Below, piece by piece: positions 1 through 11,607 of a stretch of DNA of 64,000 nucleotides. The notes beneath the pieces were generated by a model. That model searched no databases, was not told where the DNA came from, and saw nothing but the letters and a program-made list of their open reading frames with translations. The position numbers and the translations under genes were made by a program. Source of the DNA: Daldinia sp. FL1419. Lineage: Eukaryota; Ascomycota; Sordariomycetes; Xylariales; Hypoxylaceae. Within the stretch, counting starts at the first letter, position 1, and every line of letters starts with the position of its first letter. The stretch lies in contig MU623452.1 in NCBI GenBank assembly GCA_025201765.1, positions 52,604 to 116,603 of the forward strand, written 5' to 3'.

Positions 1-3000
1 TGTGTCCAAAGTTACTACAAACAACCGCTGAGGATTGGTCGTTGACAACTCAGCCTGTCTGGTAATTGGGGTTGCATGTCCATTTCGCAGCCAGTCCGTC
101 TAACATGTTTCCTAGAATGCTGGATGGATGCCACGTTGGTCTAGTGCTTCGATTTCCACCGGCTCAACTTCCCCACTCTGGATACAGCCTACGAGTACCC
201 TGACTGACGAGTAGCTTACCAGCTACATGATTCGAGAAAGATAGATGGCGGCCCCTCTTCCCTTTCGCTCTTCTCTATTGGGTCGATTCTAACGTCTTTG
301 TGCGGTCCGCCCTTAACCTTGGGACCGTGAGCCCATCAGCCTCGAATTTGACACCCTGTTACTACACCCCCGTTGCACGCATAGTTTGATCCTTTCCCGT
401 CTGCAACCAGGATGTGGCCTATCCCCACTGCCTGCCTATGCAAGCCATCTGGCTAGCCGCGGGTAGGTCTCCTACCCCCCTAATGCCTGTGAGGCAACTT
501 GCCTTTTAAGACGAGCATGTACTGTCAATCACTGGAACAGGGGAGCATGTTTCGTCCCTTGCCACGTCTCGGGTGATTACCTTAAACAGATGCCCAGTCA
601 CTCACCCTAAAACTCCGAAGACTATATCCTGCATCTATAGCAGAAGCAAAGCTGGCGTTCCTTTTTTTCGTTTAGGCTTAGACAGTCCCATATTGCGTGG
701 TTTATCAAACTAGGAGACTTGATTGCTTTTGCCACACTATTTTGTTGCCGCTTCTCGCCTGATTTTGTTTGATTGGGCTTCCATCGACAATGTTTTTCGA
801 GCTTGTCCAGCTCATCATCAAGCCACATCGGGAAAGACGATATCTTCCTGACGCACTCTGGCCAGCACTTGCAGCTAACACCCACTACTCGTAGCTCGAG
901 ATTTCTCAGCATCCGATATACCCGTCCCAGAAGTTACGGGAAATTTCTTTTCGTCTGAGCTTTTCCCGGGAAATGGACAACACATCGTTTGTACAGGGGG
1001 GTTGGGTTACTATGACGACTTCGTCGACAGCAGTGCCCTTTTGGGTCCTGGAAGTAGGCTCCCCTCTCTGCGGCCGCCTATTCAGAGGCCAGATAGGTAG
1101 GCCCAGGGGAATTGTTTCCCACGATACCACAAAATCTTCCATTCATGTGAAACTACATCAAGACACATATAGAAATCTCCTATTCTGGCTATACACGAGT
1201 CAGGTAAATTCTCAAGATCTTCAATGGGTTAGTTAGGCCCGCGACGTGGCAATGATTTTCTGGCCATGCCAGGCCCACCTGCACGATTTCGCCCCCGGCC
1301 TGTGCAAGATGCGTGCCTAGGAAGTCTGGGGATCGAAGAGGGTCCTAGTGTTTCCTAATTTATCATCTTTAAAAGACCCGCTACGATCATGGCTGCATCT
1401 AGTTCTCGGTACCTGCTCATACGACCATACCAGAAGAGTAAATGTACAAACACACTCGATGGGGTCGGTATAACCCATACGATGTTTTTCGATAGTGGTG
1501 AGTGTAACGTGAGTTGCTTACGATCTCCATCGTCAGAGAAATTAATCTGGACTCCTGATTAGGCATGATCTTGTGCTAAAAGGATAAGTACGCTGATAGT
1601 ATTTCCTGTATTCCATATTGCCATCAAGAATGGCAATTTTGCAGTGCCTTCCACGTTGGGTTATGATATTACAATGCTATGATATAATTTTAGATCTCGT
1701 TCCTGGATGAAGTTTATCTTGCTTTGTTGTGGAACGGACGAGCCAATTATTACAAAAATGTCGTGACATGCTGAGCTCGTGACATGATCTCGCGCGTATG
1801 AGGCGTTTGCTCCATCTACAAAAGGCAAGATATGACTATAGTTCCATTTTTAGTTCTATAATATAGGGGACAACATCACAACACATTAGCTGATGATTTA
1901 GCAGCAACGTTGCGTGTTGTTCTCCTAAATGGAGTTTGACCCGCGTCCTAGTAAAACGGAGATTTCTTCCGGCGGCAAGGGATAATAACATGAAATTCAA
2001 AGCTTCGGTGTAATGCCAATGTGGTGTTTATGACTATCGTCATCGTTGTTTGCATCTTCTTACATGCTACGTGCAAAACGCGAACCCTGGATCAACAAGG
2101 CCAACTTAGGCGGCCAAGTAGTGTTGTGAATAAATCCTTTCTCCGGGAAATTATGGGCGCCTGGCCTCGTACCCCACGGCCCGTTCCGTACGTAGATTTA
2201 GACGCAATCGTTGATCTATCCGTCAGAGAACCCTCGCTCCCAGCTCGACAGCTGCAGCGTCATTGTATATCATCGCCATTAATAGGGGGGGGATTCGTCG
2301 TTAAGTTTTTAGTTCTAGCCGACCAATCAAGATCTTTGAGACATTCGACGCCATGGAAAGTTCTACGAAGACCATGATAATTCCGGCCACACTATGTGGA
2401 AATCATGTGCAAGAAATGATATGCGCATTCCCTTAGTTCAGAGTAAGCGGAAGAGCCTACTCACACCTCTAGCCCAATGATACTTCACATCCTCCGAGAC
2501 ACTCTCCCATCACCGCTACACACCTTTGTCTCTATAAAGGTGTACCACCCTTTAGGGGGGGCGTGGGGAGTACAGGACCCCCCCGGACGCAGCAGTATGC
2601 GTCTGAACTCATTGTCGAGAGCCTTGGGCTAGAGAGAGAAAAGATCAACCCATGTGTTCCTGGTTTGTTAACAGCCTCTTAAAACCCTGCACTGCCAGCT
2701 CATTGGTTGGGGGCCGAAACCAAAGAAGTTACCGTAGCGGGATGCGTCTTAGTTCGATCCGGAGGTTGTGTATAGAATAGTTCTTGAAGGGCTCCGGTAT
2801 GGCTTACCCGAAAGAAGAAGGGGAATGTGATACCTGCTTTGAGCCTCTTACTTGATTCGCCATCCATATTTCCCTTTGGTCCTGCGGTACTACATCTGCT
2901 CGTATATATAGGAAAGTTAGGATTTGTCAATCCTCCTGCAAATGTACGCCTCTCTGCTCACCGTCTCTCAGAGTACCGAACGAGGCTTCATCGACTCATC

Positions 3001-4424
3001 CCTAATGGCTGTTGAGATTCCCACACCATTCTTGGTTGGACAGAATTATGAGTTGTCCCTCAATGCCCTCAATTTTCAAGGTCAGACAAGGGTGAGTGAT
3101 TGGAACGGCTCGGTTGCCGACTCTGCCTGGAAATGGGTTCACAGGTGCTCCACAGCGGATGTGCTCGCATCGCATAGATATGCAGGGTGATCTAGTTTCC
3201 CATCCGTTTGCATTGCATGGTCGCAGCTAGCTAGTTGAAGCAAGTATGTACGTAGTTAGCTAGCTCGTTATACACATGATGGTATAGGCCGACTATCTGT
3301 GACTATCTGTGACTACCTGTGTTGCTTCACCCCGGGACGAGAAGAAAGACTGGGCACGTTGGCCACGCCCTTTAGCCTGCTCTCGGAGCCCAATTGGCCG
3401 GTGGTACGAAAAATGTCAGTTCCTGTTCATTGGGCACTGATGCTAACCGAAAGAGAGAGGCCGAAGGGGGGTCGGGGGGATCGCGACCACGTTGACGGCC
3501 AGAAAACGAGACCGCATTCGGCCCTCTAGGCCGTACCGAGCTCCACCGTTCGTCGGCGGTGCTTACAGGGAACTTGTGTCTTGGGAGGGTAAGGTCCACG
3601 TCATTTTTTGTATCTAGAGGGCATTCTTACTTACAGCACCACGTTCTTGATATGCCAGGTACATAATGCAACGCGTGGGCGGGTTTCCGGGAATTGTGAC
3701 GAGTAACAGGAATTTGCTGTGTGAGTGAGTAAGTGTAGTTTTTTCGGGCCGGGAGAGGGAATAGCCTCACTACATTAGGTAATGCAAGGCTTTTTTTGTT
3801 TTCTTTTTCCGTCTAGACCTTTGAGAAACAGAGGTGTGTTTCCGGGGGATCGTATGTGGCTTGGGTCTAGATGGCTACTTTAGTCTATGTGCGAAGAGCT
3901 CATTGGCTTGACTTACACGTGGGACTATTATATGTGTATCTAGCCTTAGATAGGTATACATATACCAACCTAGATAGTTCAAGGCTATGACTATTGGTGG
4001 ATTCGTGATATAAAGGTTACCCTTGGTCTAACTAACTAAGGTTATCTGTACGGGATCCCATAATAGCACCTCTATTAAGACTCTATATAGCGCGACTCGG
4101 TCCATATTTTATTATTACTCGGGTTGCCGCTACTGTACCGAGACAACAGGACTAGATTGGACAACACATTGTCTAGACTGGGTACCTATATACATAGGTA
4201 GGTAACTACAAACATGTAGAATGTATCCGTATGGTGTATTGGTCGTAGGTAAAGTAGATACTTATAAGGGTATGTATGCGGCTTACCCCTGTCTCTTTTC
4301 CGATACTTAAAATGGATCGATATAAGCACGCCCTTGCTATATATCATGTACCTATCTTATATACATATAACATGCATGGATGACCTGTATAGGCTCTAGT
4401 GTATATGTCCCTATATGCAACCAT

Positions 4425-4448
4425 ACCTACCTACCTACCTACCTAGGT
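4425..4448. repeat. (ACCT)n simple repeat ending in a CCTAGG palindrome
   Basis: Five ACCT units in a row are followed by AGGT, giving a CCTAGG palindrome at the end. It is the longest uninterrupted copy of the TACCTAGGTA/ACCT motif family that recurs in most spacers of this window. Confidence 0.85.
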
Positions 4449-5339
4449 GCCTAAGTCGCTAGTCATAGCATCCCGCGCTCTTTAAGAAAAGTCTCGTTTT
4501 GTTAAAAAAGAGCCCTGCTGCCCTGAGCGAACTTGCTCGGTAGATCTCCCGTCCGCCTCGGCGCGGTCCACCCCGGAATTTAAAATATTACCTAGTGGCT
4601 AGTGGGATGGATATACATATAGGTCATCTTTTACTTAGAGCACGCACCTGCCGCTGCTCTGTACCTACATAAGTCACAACGTTGAAATCTTGGATCATCT
4701 GGTCCCGCTCTCGTGCGATATTCCGTACAGCTACGATCTTGATCTAGCATTACAACGAGGAATTCGGGCAGGTAGGCTATTAAGGGCGGCCCTTTCGTTC
4801 CACCGGATATGGTATAAAGTTATCGACTTTGTTAAAGCGGGAATGTTTCGGAGGTAACAATAGGAGATTGTACGTGTATTACTATTCCAGCCGGCTTTCC
4901 TTCGGGGTAATCTGCGAACATGCGAACAGGCACTTACATACGGATCCGTACAGGAACCACATTATGCTAGGTACTTTATTCGATGCTGGATACTTGATTA
5001 CGACTCTTGAATCTTACATGCATACATGCAGGTAGGTAGGATTTATTTATATACCTATATATAAAAAAAAAAAAAAAAAAAGAAGAAGGAGACGAGTAGA
5101 CAAAAAAAGTGTAAAATTGTTTATATTGGATTTTCGGATGTTTAATGACTTACATACTAGCTGTACATTTTACAAGATTAACGTAGCAGCACCGTAATCA
5201 ATTCCGAGATCGACATTCCCGGACACTGTGACCAGGCATTTAAGGCGTAGAGGGTCTGTGCAATTTGCATTTGGCTTAGCTAAACGTGGGGATGTACTTT
5301 GGTACCTACGTAACTAACCCAACCTAAGTGCGCATCTCC

Positions 5340-5833
5340 CAGGGCGCAGGTCAACCCAAAGATATCCCTACCCATCATCCCAAAGTCTAACCCAATTTGG
5401 TATAAAATATTTTGATCAAATCTCCACCACAAATCTCCACTTTAAAATGAATTTTTCTTAAATTAATTATTAATTAATTAGAAGAGATAAAAGAATAGAT
5501 CTTTATATATATATTTATTAAATAAAAAAATTAATTTTATTAATTTTAAATCAAATTTAAATTGATTTTAAATTGATTTTAAATTAATTTTGAATTAATT
5601 TTAAATTAATTTTTAATTGATTCTTAATTAATTCTTAATTGATTCTTAATTAATTAAATATTTAATAATAAAATAAAAATAAAAGTAAAAATAAAAATTT
5701 AATTAATTAAGAATCAATTAAGAATCAATTATAAAAAGCTCATCCCAAAGCGGGTACCAAAATAGAACTTTGCCTAATTTGGTTAGACTTTGGGATGATG
5801 GACAGGGATAACATTGGGTTGACCTGTAGACTC
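5340..5833. mobile_element. Non-autonomous TIR element (MITE-like) with an AT-only core
   Basis: The two ends are inverted copies. From AGGTCAACCCAA (starting 5347 on the left, and on the opposite strand at about 5826 on the right) roughly 47 of 53 bases match. The element is flanked by a perfect 9-bp direct repeat, CGCATCTCC, at 5331-5339 and 5834-5842, which reads as a target-site duplication. A 9-bp duplication suits Mutator-like elements, but the outermost 7 bases of the two ends match poorly, so family assignment is tentative. The core (about 5455-5740) is almost only A and T and contains TTAATTGATTC-type repeats that are themselves inverted between about 5610-5655 and 5700-5735. No transposase frame is present. 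Confidence 0.75.
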
Positions 5834-6829
5834 CGCATCTCCATCCGGTCTGTTACTTATAATAGGTACCTATATATTGTACATGATGTCCATACCTGTA
5901 CCTATGGACCTATCTATGTAGCTGCCTAGGCACAATACCTAAGTTAGGTAGGTACTGCGTCCTGATCCGTACCTGCCTTTACGTATTGATCGAGCAAGGA
6001 AGTATATAACCTAATATCAATTAAGGTTAAGTACATGAGATGCTAATGTATTATCTATGTACGCATTCGTGGAAGGAACATTGAATTGTAGAGGATGCAT
6101 AATGTTGGTACGTCAACTTTTCTTTTTCTTTTTTTTTTGTCTTGTTCAATTGTTCCTGACGGGCTGGAGACCAATTGTGTTTTGTATCACGGACCATCTT
6201 CAAGAACACATCAAACACATCATCCATAGCCGCTCGTCATTCGAACTAGGGTTCAACGCCCGCGCGCTTCACCTAGGTATTTCCACATGCAACATATGCA
6301 AACAGGGTCTCCCGTTTCTGCCGCTCTGCTGCTCTGTCGCTCTATCGTTCTGTCAACCCCCTTCCTCATCGGTCACTCCTTGGTCACTTCTCGTGGTCCC
6401 TCCATGTTTCCCCATGAAGCAAGCCCACCTCTTTGAGGCCTCAGGCAACCTTAGACATACATACATGCACACTTTTTATGGCTGCTTGCTTGAATCGTCG
6501 TACCTCTATTAAAAAATAAAATAAAATAAAACAAAACAAAACCCTTGTTGCCTTCCAGCTATGACCTTGGCTCCCTACGGTAGACGCCACCGCATACATG
6601 CGTACATATTTTGGTATTTTACCTACCTCATACATACTTTCAGCTCGTTAATCCCTCCCGCCTTTCGCGCCGTTCCCGTCTACCCAGGTAGTTTTCCCCC
6701 CCATCAATGAACCCCGGACCTACGTAAGTCTTACCGGCTGGGAATAGCTTCCTTACGTAGCTGCCGCTCGCCTCACTTGGTATTAACTGCTGTTGATATA
6801 GGCTTAACTACCGAAACATACATACATGC

Positions 6830-6925
6830 ATACCTACATATACACACGTACACACGGACACACGGACACACATCTAGACGTACACATACACATACACATA
6901 CATACACACACACATACACAGTACA
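6830..6925. repeat. CA / TACA-rich simple repeat
   Basis: Imperfect runs of CACACA, TACACA and TACATA units alternate over about 95 bases. This is a microsatellite in the F-box gene's upstream spacer. Confidence 0.85.
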
Positions 6926-7266
6926 ATATATCCATTTTTAAAGTGCAAGTAGCTAACCGCGCATAATAAGACACCTTGCTCATTCATTATATTACTTATC
7001 CTAGCCGTCTGGCGTTTCCGACCACTCGGGGAGCTCGGATCTCATTATACTGACATACGACACGCCGACTGGCACTCACCATCGTGTCTTGGTGCCTTGC
7101 GGCATATATTCACGCAAACTCTCACCGAGGGTTGACCTTGTACAGTGTACTGTCTTGATCCTACTCCGTCCTTCGTCGGAGATACACCTAGCGGAGAATA
7201 TCTATCCCTACTGCCACTTCATCACTATTGCTACATAGCACTTCCCATCTCGGCTAGCTTACAAAC

Positions 7267-8637
7267 ATGTCGGAACGTCTAGCCCGCAGTGAAGCCGACA
7301 TGGGAAAGCATCTCGTCACTGGGACCCGCGATCTGACCTTGGTCACGTCGAGTCACACCACGACGCTGGTACCGTATGCGTCCTCCTTACCTTTCTCGCC
7401 GCCGGCTGCCGAGAGTGGCGATACTACCCCACGGGAGCCGGTCTCGAGAACGGTCACCACTATTGATGCCCAACCAGCTGCCCTAGTTGCGGACGCTTTG
7501 GACTCCGGCCGCTTGGAAACTCACTGTGGGATGCTTGATGATGGAATGCGGCCAGTCACGGGTCAATCTGTGCATGTTTCACGGTCGTCGAAAGATACGG
7601 CGGCTTCATCGTCGGAAATGCCCCTTTCTACGCTTAATGCGTCATCTACTTCCAGGCAAAGCCCTGATAAGGAAAGAATGGTAGACGTCATGGTGACGAG
7701 GGGTTCAGCCTTGTTGCGCTGGGGGTGGGACTTTCTAAGTTTGGACGACTTACCAAATGAAATCTTAACGCATATACTCACCTTCCTAGATGTGAGCGAT
7801 CTACTAGCCATTTCAAGGGTATGTTGTCCTTTGGCTTATACATATTCATGATGCCGATACGGACTTCGGCTTATACACCGGCGTTCTCTTGGTCAAGGCT
7901 TTATTCGGGTTGGAGACCCTTAGGTTTCACTCCCGCATGTAACCTAGCTATGAGCCATTATTCTCATATTCGTATTCCTTTCGCACAAAGGTTTCTGTTG
8001 AAACGTAGCCGCGCGTCGACGTCGGTTCAATACGTCCTCTATTAGTATTCCATCATCCACAGACACCAATTCCCTCAAATAATACCATGCTATGTAGATC
8101 ATACTATACTAACGGTAGAGGTAGATTAACCATCATTTTAGGACTCTGTCCTTACACCCTATCTTACACACCCTTCGCCTCCGGCGCGCCCGCGTATCAC
8201 TTCCGCCCCTCCTAACATCACCCTCGCGGCCTACGCTCGCGGAACTAATATCCCGCCACATCTTCTTGACGCATACAACGCAGATCTCGCGGCGGCTAGC
8301 GCGCAGCCTTGTGTCGATCCGGTTGTCGCGGAGCTTACCACTCCGGCCTTCCGCCGAGTCTCTAGTGCAGCGTGGCGTGCTTCCGCCAGAAGTTGTAGAG
8401 AGCAGTGTGGCGCCCGGTCTCATTGCCAAGAAGCGTGCTGTTGAAAAGGAAAAACTCAAAGACGGCCTTCGGCGCTGGGTCGGGGCTGTCTGGCGCGGCG
8501 AGGTGCGCGAAAGGAGCGAAGGGGTCAGGAAGCGGGAGGAGAGTGCTGGTGTCGGTAGGGTGTGGCGTCTGAGAAAGTTTTGGGAACGTGTAGGAAGAGA
8601 CAGTGACGGCACCACGGGAGTGGGATGGGCCACCTAA
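7267..8637 (+). CDS. F-box protein with two RPEL-like motifs
   Basis: Predicted 354-residue protein from two exons, 7267-7818 and 8125-8637. The intron (GTATGT donor, TACTAAC branch point, TAG acceptor) is phase 0, and the join gives the continuous F-box sequence AISR-INHHFRTLSL. The F-box spans about residues 158-195 (LPNEILTHILTFLDVSDLL). It should bind Skp1 and recruit substrates to an SCF ubiquitin ligase. C-terminal to it are two segments resembling actin-binding RPEL motifs, around residues 218-232 (RPTLAELISRHIFL) and 251-271 (RPSAESLVQRGVLP). The first 150 residues are low-complexity and Ser/Thr-rich. A basic Arg/Trp-rich helix (about 285-340) follows. The F-box is clear; the RPEL reading is inference from spacing and conserved residues. 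No substrate can be named. Confidence 0.85.
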
Positions 8638-9165
8638 TCTATAGACGCCGCCCTCTGCTCATATCCCTAGTGGATCGACACTGACATCTACATTGACAAG
8701 TCATCTCTACTTTGGATTTATGAACGTCATGTGGCTGATGAAGGTAAGGGCTTTTAGTGAGAGCACTCTTTCAATGTGAACTAGGCTCTGCTATTCCCGT
8801 AGAGAACATTGCATTGCGAAGACATGATTTGGACGATGTAACTTAACGACTAGGCCTTTCGAGGTTATCTATTGCTTTTTGATTTTTTTGTCTTGGGAGT
8901 TTTCTGTCTCCCTTAGCGTACGGTAGTGTATGTACATCAAATACAAGAAGCAATTATCTATGCCGATTCTCGATAAAATGCAATTATATGCCCCCCCTTT
9001 TGAACTCATTTCGCCTTTGTGTGCTTTCAAAGGCTGATTAGAATAACGCCGTGCGGTCCTATGCTAAAGTAGTGCTACCCTTTCCTGTTAATCAAGCTGA
9101 AGTTAGGCCCAATATTATATTACGTCTTGCTATCCCTTCCTTACACTCTCCATTTCATTCTCCTC
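8638..9165. other. Convergent 3'-3' spacer
   Basis: This lies between the 3' ends of the F-box gene (plus) and the ZNF830-like gene (minus). It is AT-rich with a short poly-T and an 8-C run (about 8990). No coding signal is seen. Confidence 0.6.
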
Positions 9166-10269
9166 CTACCGAAGGCGAAATGCACCCCAATCGTCATCTT
9201 CGTCATAATCATCCTCATCCTCATCTTCATCTTCTTCGAGCATAGTAGCGTCATTATTTTCCTTGCCGTCCGCCGGGCTCTTGGCCATGACTACGTCATC
9301 GTTGGCAGCGGCGTTTCGGAGATTCGCCACGCCGCCCTTGCGCAACTGTTCCCGGCGCTCCTTGAGCCGGCGCACGCGGTCTTCTAGTTCTTCCATTTCT
9401 TCGAATTCGGCTTCCAGCGCGCGTGTAGCATCTTCCCGCTCGTCCGCGATCTGTGCGTCTATGAGGTGTTTCCGTCGCTCGTTTTCTTCTTCTTGGGATT
9501 TCGCGGCGAGTTCGGCGGCTGTCATTGCGGGTGCGGAGATGGTGGCGTCGGCGGAGTAGCCTTGTGTTGTTGGTTCGGGTTCGGCGGCAAGCTCAGCTTC
9601 GAAAGCAGCCCATTCGGCTTCGTCTACGGCGCCGTTTGAGGGTTGGGATTGTTGTGCTGCGCTGGCGGCTGTGGTTGATGGTACGGAAAGGGATTGCGTT
9701 GAGATGGGGAGATTATAGGGCGTAGAGGTGGGTGTAGATGAGGTTTCGGAGCCGATGAGCGGTGAACGACCGACAGGGGCGCCCTTGGGTGTTGAGGTAG
9801 CGGAATTGGTACCGGCTGCTGGCGTAGCGGGTCGCGACGGTATCGCGATCTCAACGCCATGAACGGGTGTATACGAAGTCCGCCTAGATAACTCAGGGGG
9901 GGACTGTCTCTTGTCACCGCCATTGCTCATGGATAAGGCTAGGTCGGGCTTGCTACGCTTCTTCCGTATGGCCTCTTCCATGTCTCCATCTGCGTCGGAT
10001 ATGCCTTCGTCGACATCGTCGTGCTTCCGCTTTCCAGCGCCACCTTCCGTTGAAGCTATCACCTCTGGTTGCGAGGCGTTGTTCTGTTGTGCTTGTGCCC
10101 TTTTCCTGTGATGCGGAGTCCGAATATGACCTTCCCATAGAGCCTCACTCTTTATCGGTTCGTGGCATAACTTGCATAGTAATTTCCCAGCGTCCGAGTA
10201 TGCGGCATGAGGATGCTTGACACGGTTCTCAGCGCGATGAGCGCGAAGTAGGGCTCGAGCGTCTGCCAT
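9166..10269 (-). CDS. C2H2 zinc-finger coiled-coil protein, ZNF830/CCDC16-like
   Basis: Single exon, 367 residues when started at the ATG at 10269 (MADARALLRAHR). The frame stays open 50 codons further upstream, but that extension looks like leader. A single C2H2 finger lies at residues 32-54 (C32-x2-C35-x12-H48-x5-H54, CKLCHEPIKSEALWEGHI), the zf-met/U1-like type that usually contacts RNA or spliceosomal partners. The middle is Ser/Thr/Pro-rich and probably disordered. A charged coiled coil runs over about 265-325 (REDATRALEAEFEEMEELED), and the tail is very acidic, ending DDDWGAFRL. The layout matches the ZNF830/CCDC16 family, linked in animals to pre-mRNA splicing and genome stability. The fungal role is inferred by homology only. 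Confidence 0.8.
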   Translation of the reverse strand: MADARALLRAHRAENRVKHPHAAYSDAGKLLCKLCHEPIKSEALWEGHIRTPHHRKRAQAQQNNASQPEVIASTEGGAGKRKHDDVDEGISDADGDMEEAIRKKRSKPDLALSMSNGGDKRQSPPELSRRTSYTPVHGVEIAIPSRPATPAAGTNSATSTPKGAPVGRSPLIGSETSSTPTSTPYNLPISTQSLSVPSTTAASAAQQSQPSNGAVDEAEWAAFEAELAAEPEPTTQGYSADATISAPAMTAAELAAKSQEEENERRKHLIDAQIADEREDATRALEAEFEEMEELEDRVRRLKERREQLRKGGVANLRNAAANDDVVMAKSPADGKENNDATMLEEDEDEDEDDYDEDDDWGAFRLR

Positions 10270-10522
10270 TGCGGTCGTTGGTGCTATAGATATGAGTAGT
10301 TCTCTCGTGGGAAAGTAGCTGGTAAGGTAGGTGAATCTTGGGGTGTGTGTTTGGTAAATCTGCGAATTGCTTTGGATATATAATTGTTTGATTTCAGAGG
10401 AAATACGTCGTTCTAGCAATTGCCATGATGGTCGTTTTGTGGCTGCTCCTTAGTGGTTTAAACTTCCAAGGTTTAATTAATTGGTGAGGCGGACTGACTT
10501 TAAAGATGCTGGATTACCTTAA

Positions 10523-11145
10523 GGCTCTGATCGGCTCGATTCTCTAAGCATGGCTTAGAGCTTTCTAGAGGGGGTATAAGAATATGCATACGCTAAAAAA
10601 TTATTTTTCATTTACGCTTTACCCTTTTTGGTAGGAGGGCTTAGAGAATTGGCTGTAAACCCCTGTCTCTCATGTATCGTGCCAAGAGTGGCAGTATGCT
10701 AGTCCGTAACAGGCTAGCGGGTCCACGAATTACTAGTTTGGGTATGGGCTTACTCAATTCTATAAGCATACCCTGCCAAGGTATGCTTAGAGGCCAAAAC
10801 CGTTACTTTTTGAGGCTATTTTCAGTACAATTTTGACGATATATCAAGCAAAATGAATCGCAAAAAGGAGGCTTTTATATTTGCCACTATTCAGGCACTC
10901 CTAGAGTATAATTATGGTTTAAGAAGCTCTCGTTATATCAAATTGAGACCTGAATACCTGGAGATCTGAATACCTGGAGACCTGAATACTTGAATACCTG
11001 GATATTCAAGGCGGTGACCTAAAAAGGCTAAACGCATGGCAACTGGAGAAATTTGGTACAATGCAGCTCCACCTAATTTATATGGACCTTAGATGTATTT
11101 CTATTTTCTCTAAGCCATGCTTAGAGAATCGAGCCGATCAGAGCC
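10523..11145. mobile_element. MITE with perfect 38-bp terminal inverted repeats
   Basis: Bases 10523-10560 and 11108-11145 are exact reverse complements over 38 bases, starting GGCTCTGATCGG. The element is flanked by the trinucleotide TAA on both sides (10520-10522 and 11146-11148). That fits the TWA target duplication of PIF/Harbinger elements, or a TA duplication if the ends are set differently. The inner half of each TIR is itself nearly palindromic (CTCTAAGCATGGCTTAGAG). The interior has a 16-bp tandem repeat (10945-11000) and a 40-codon frame from 10853, starting MNRKKEAFIFATIQALL, which ends in a stop and could be a transposase relic. It has no full transposase, so it is probably non-autonomous. 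Confidence 0.85.
10945..11000 (+). repeat. 16-bp tandem repeat inside the MITE
   Basis: The unit GAGACCTGAATACCTG occurs three times (10945, 10961, 10977) with single-base differences, followed by a half copy to 11000. Confidence 0.9.
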
Positions 11146-11607
11146 TAACTCTCTTTAAGGGTTCCATCCAGCCACAAGAGGTAAGTACAGTGCCTTTTGT
11201 AGTGTGCCCCGCACTTGGATGGATCCCCACCCCCCAATTGAAGCTCCAATTGCGGAGCACCTAAATTGTCGTCAGCATATGCATGTACATACCTAATTCC
11301 ATTAGCGGCGTCCATATGGAACTCTAGGTATTGTACTTTGATCTAGGTTAACTAATTAATCGATAAGAAGAGGTATGATCTTAGGTTTGTCTTTCTAAAC
11401 TAGGTACCTACCTACCAATCTAACCTAGGAGGTACCTACCTAACCGTTAGGTTAGTATGAAGAGAAGCAGCCAAGATCATATCTTTTCACTCCCGATTCG
11501 CACATTCACATAATCTTCAATCCTTATTCCTTATTCCAAGTCCAAGCTATTGTCCAAATATTTCTGTTTCTTGTCATATATATCATTTCTGGCTTAGGCA
11601 CAACGTA

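Larger units (their letters stand above)
1..7266. other. Gene-free, repeat-rich spacer of about 7.3 kb
   Basis: No open frame here shows a recognisable domain or fungal coding character; the longest (118 codons from 2021 and 151 codons from 6057, both plus strand) look like chance frames. The stretch contains many TACCTAGGTA-type short repeats (densest at 3900-4470), a 10-nt tandem repeat (GACTATCTGT, about 3292-3320), a hairpin with 8-nt arms (ACACCTTT/AAAGGTGT, about 2520-2543), a poly-A run near 5065-5080, an inverted-repeat element at 5340-5833 and CA/TACA simple repeats at 6830-6925. The last part (about 6950-7266) is presumably the promoter and 5' leader of the F-box gene. Confidence 0.6.
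10270..11607. other. Divergent spacer between the ZNF830-like gene and MED7, holding a MITE
   Basis: The spacer separates two divergently transcribed genes and is largely filled by the inverted-repeat element at 10523-11145. The remainder (about 11270-11600) carries TACCTACCTA-type repeats and the presumed MED7 promoter. No gene is seen, apart from a 40-codon frame at 10853 inside the element. Confidence 0.6.

Noticed and set aside
1395..1412. CATACGACCATA, resembling the start of 5S rRNA
   Set aside because: Only about 12 bases match; the following sequence is not 5S.
2021..2377. 118-codon plus-strand frame beginning with a hydrophobic stretch
   Set aside because: It looks like a short signal peptide at first, but the rest has no Cys pattern or domain and no supporting splice sites.
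2750..2765. GTTCGATCC, a possible tRNA B box
   Set aside because: No pairing T-stem and no acceptor stem.
5831..5842. Terminal repeats of the 5340-5833 element taken as proof of Mutator origin
   Set aside because: The outermost seven bases do not match, so the 9-bp duplication is suggestive but not proof.
6057..6512. 151-codon plus-strand frame
   Set aside because: A Phe run comes from poly-T and the rest has no family motif; treated as chance.
8133..8633. 166-codon minus-strand frame opposite the F-box gene
   Set aside because: Antisense shadow of exon 2 of the F-box gene.
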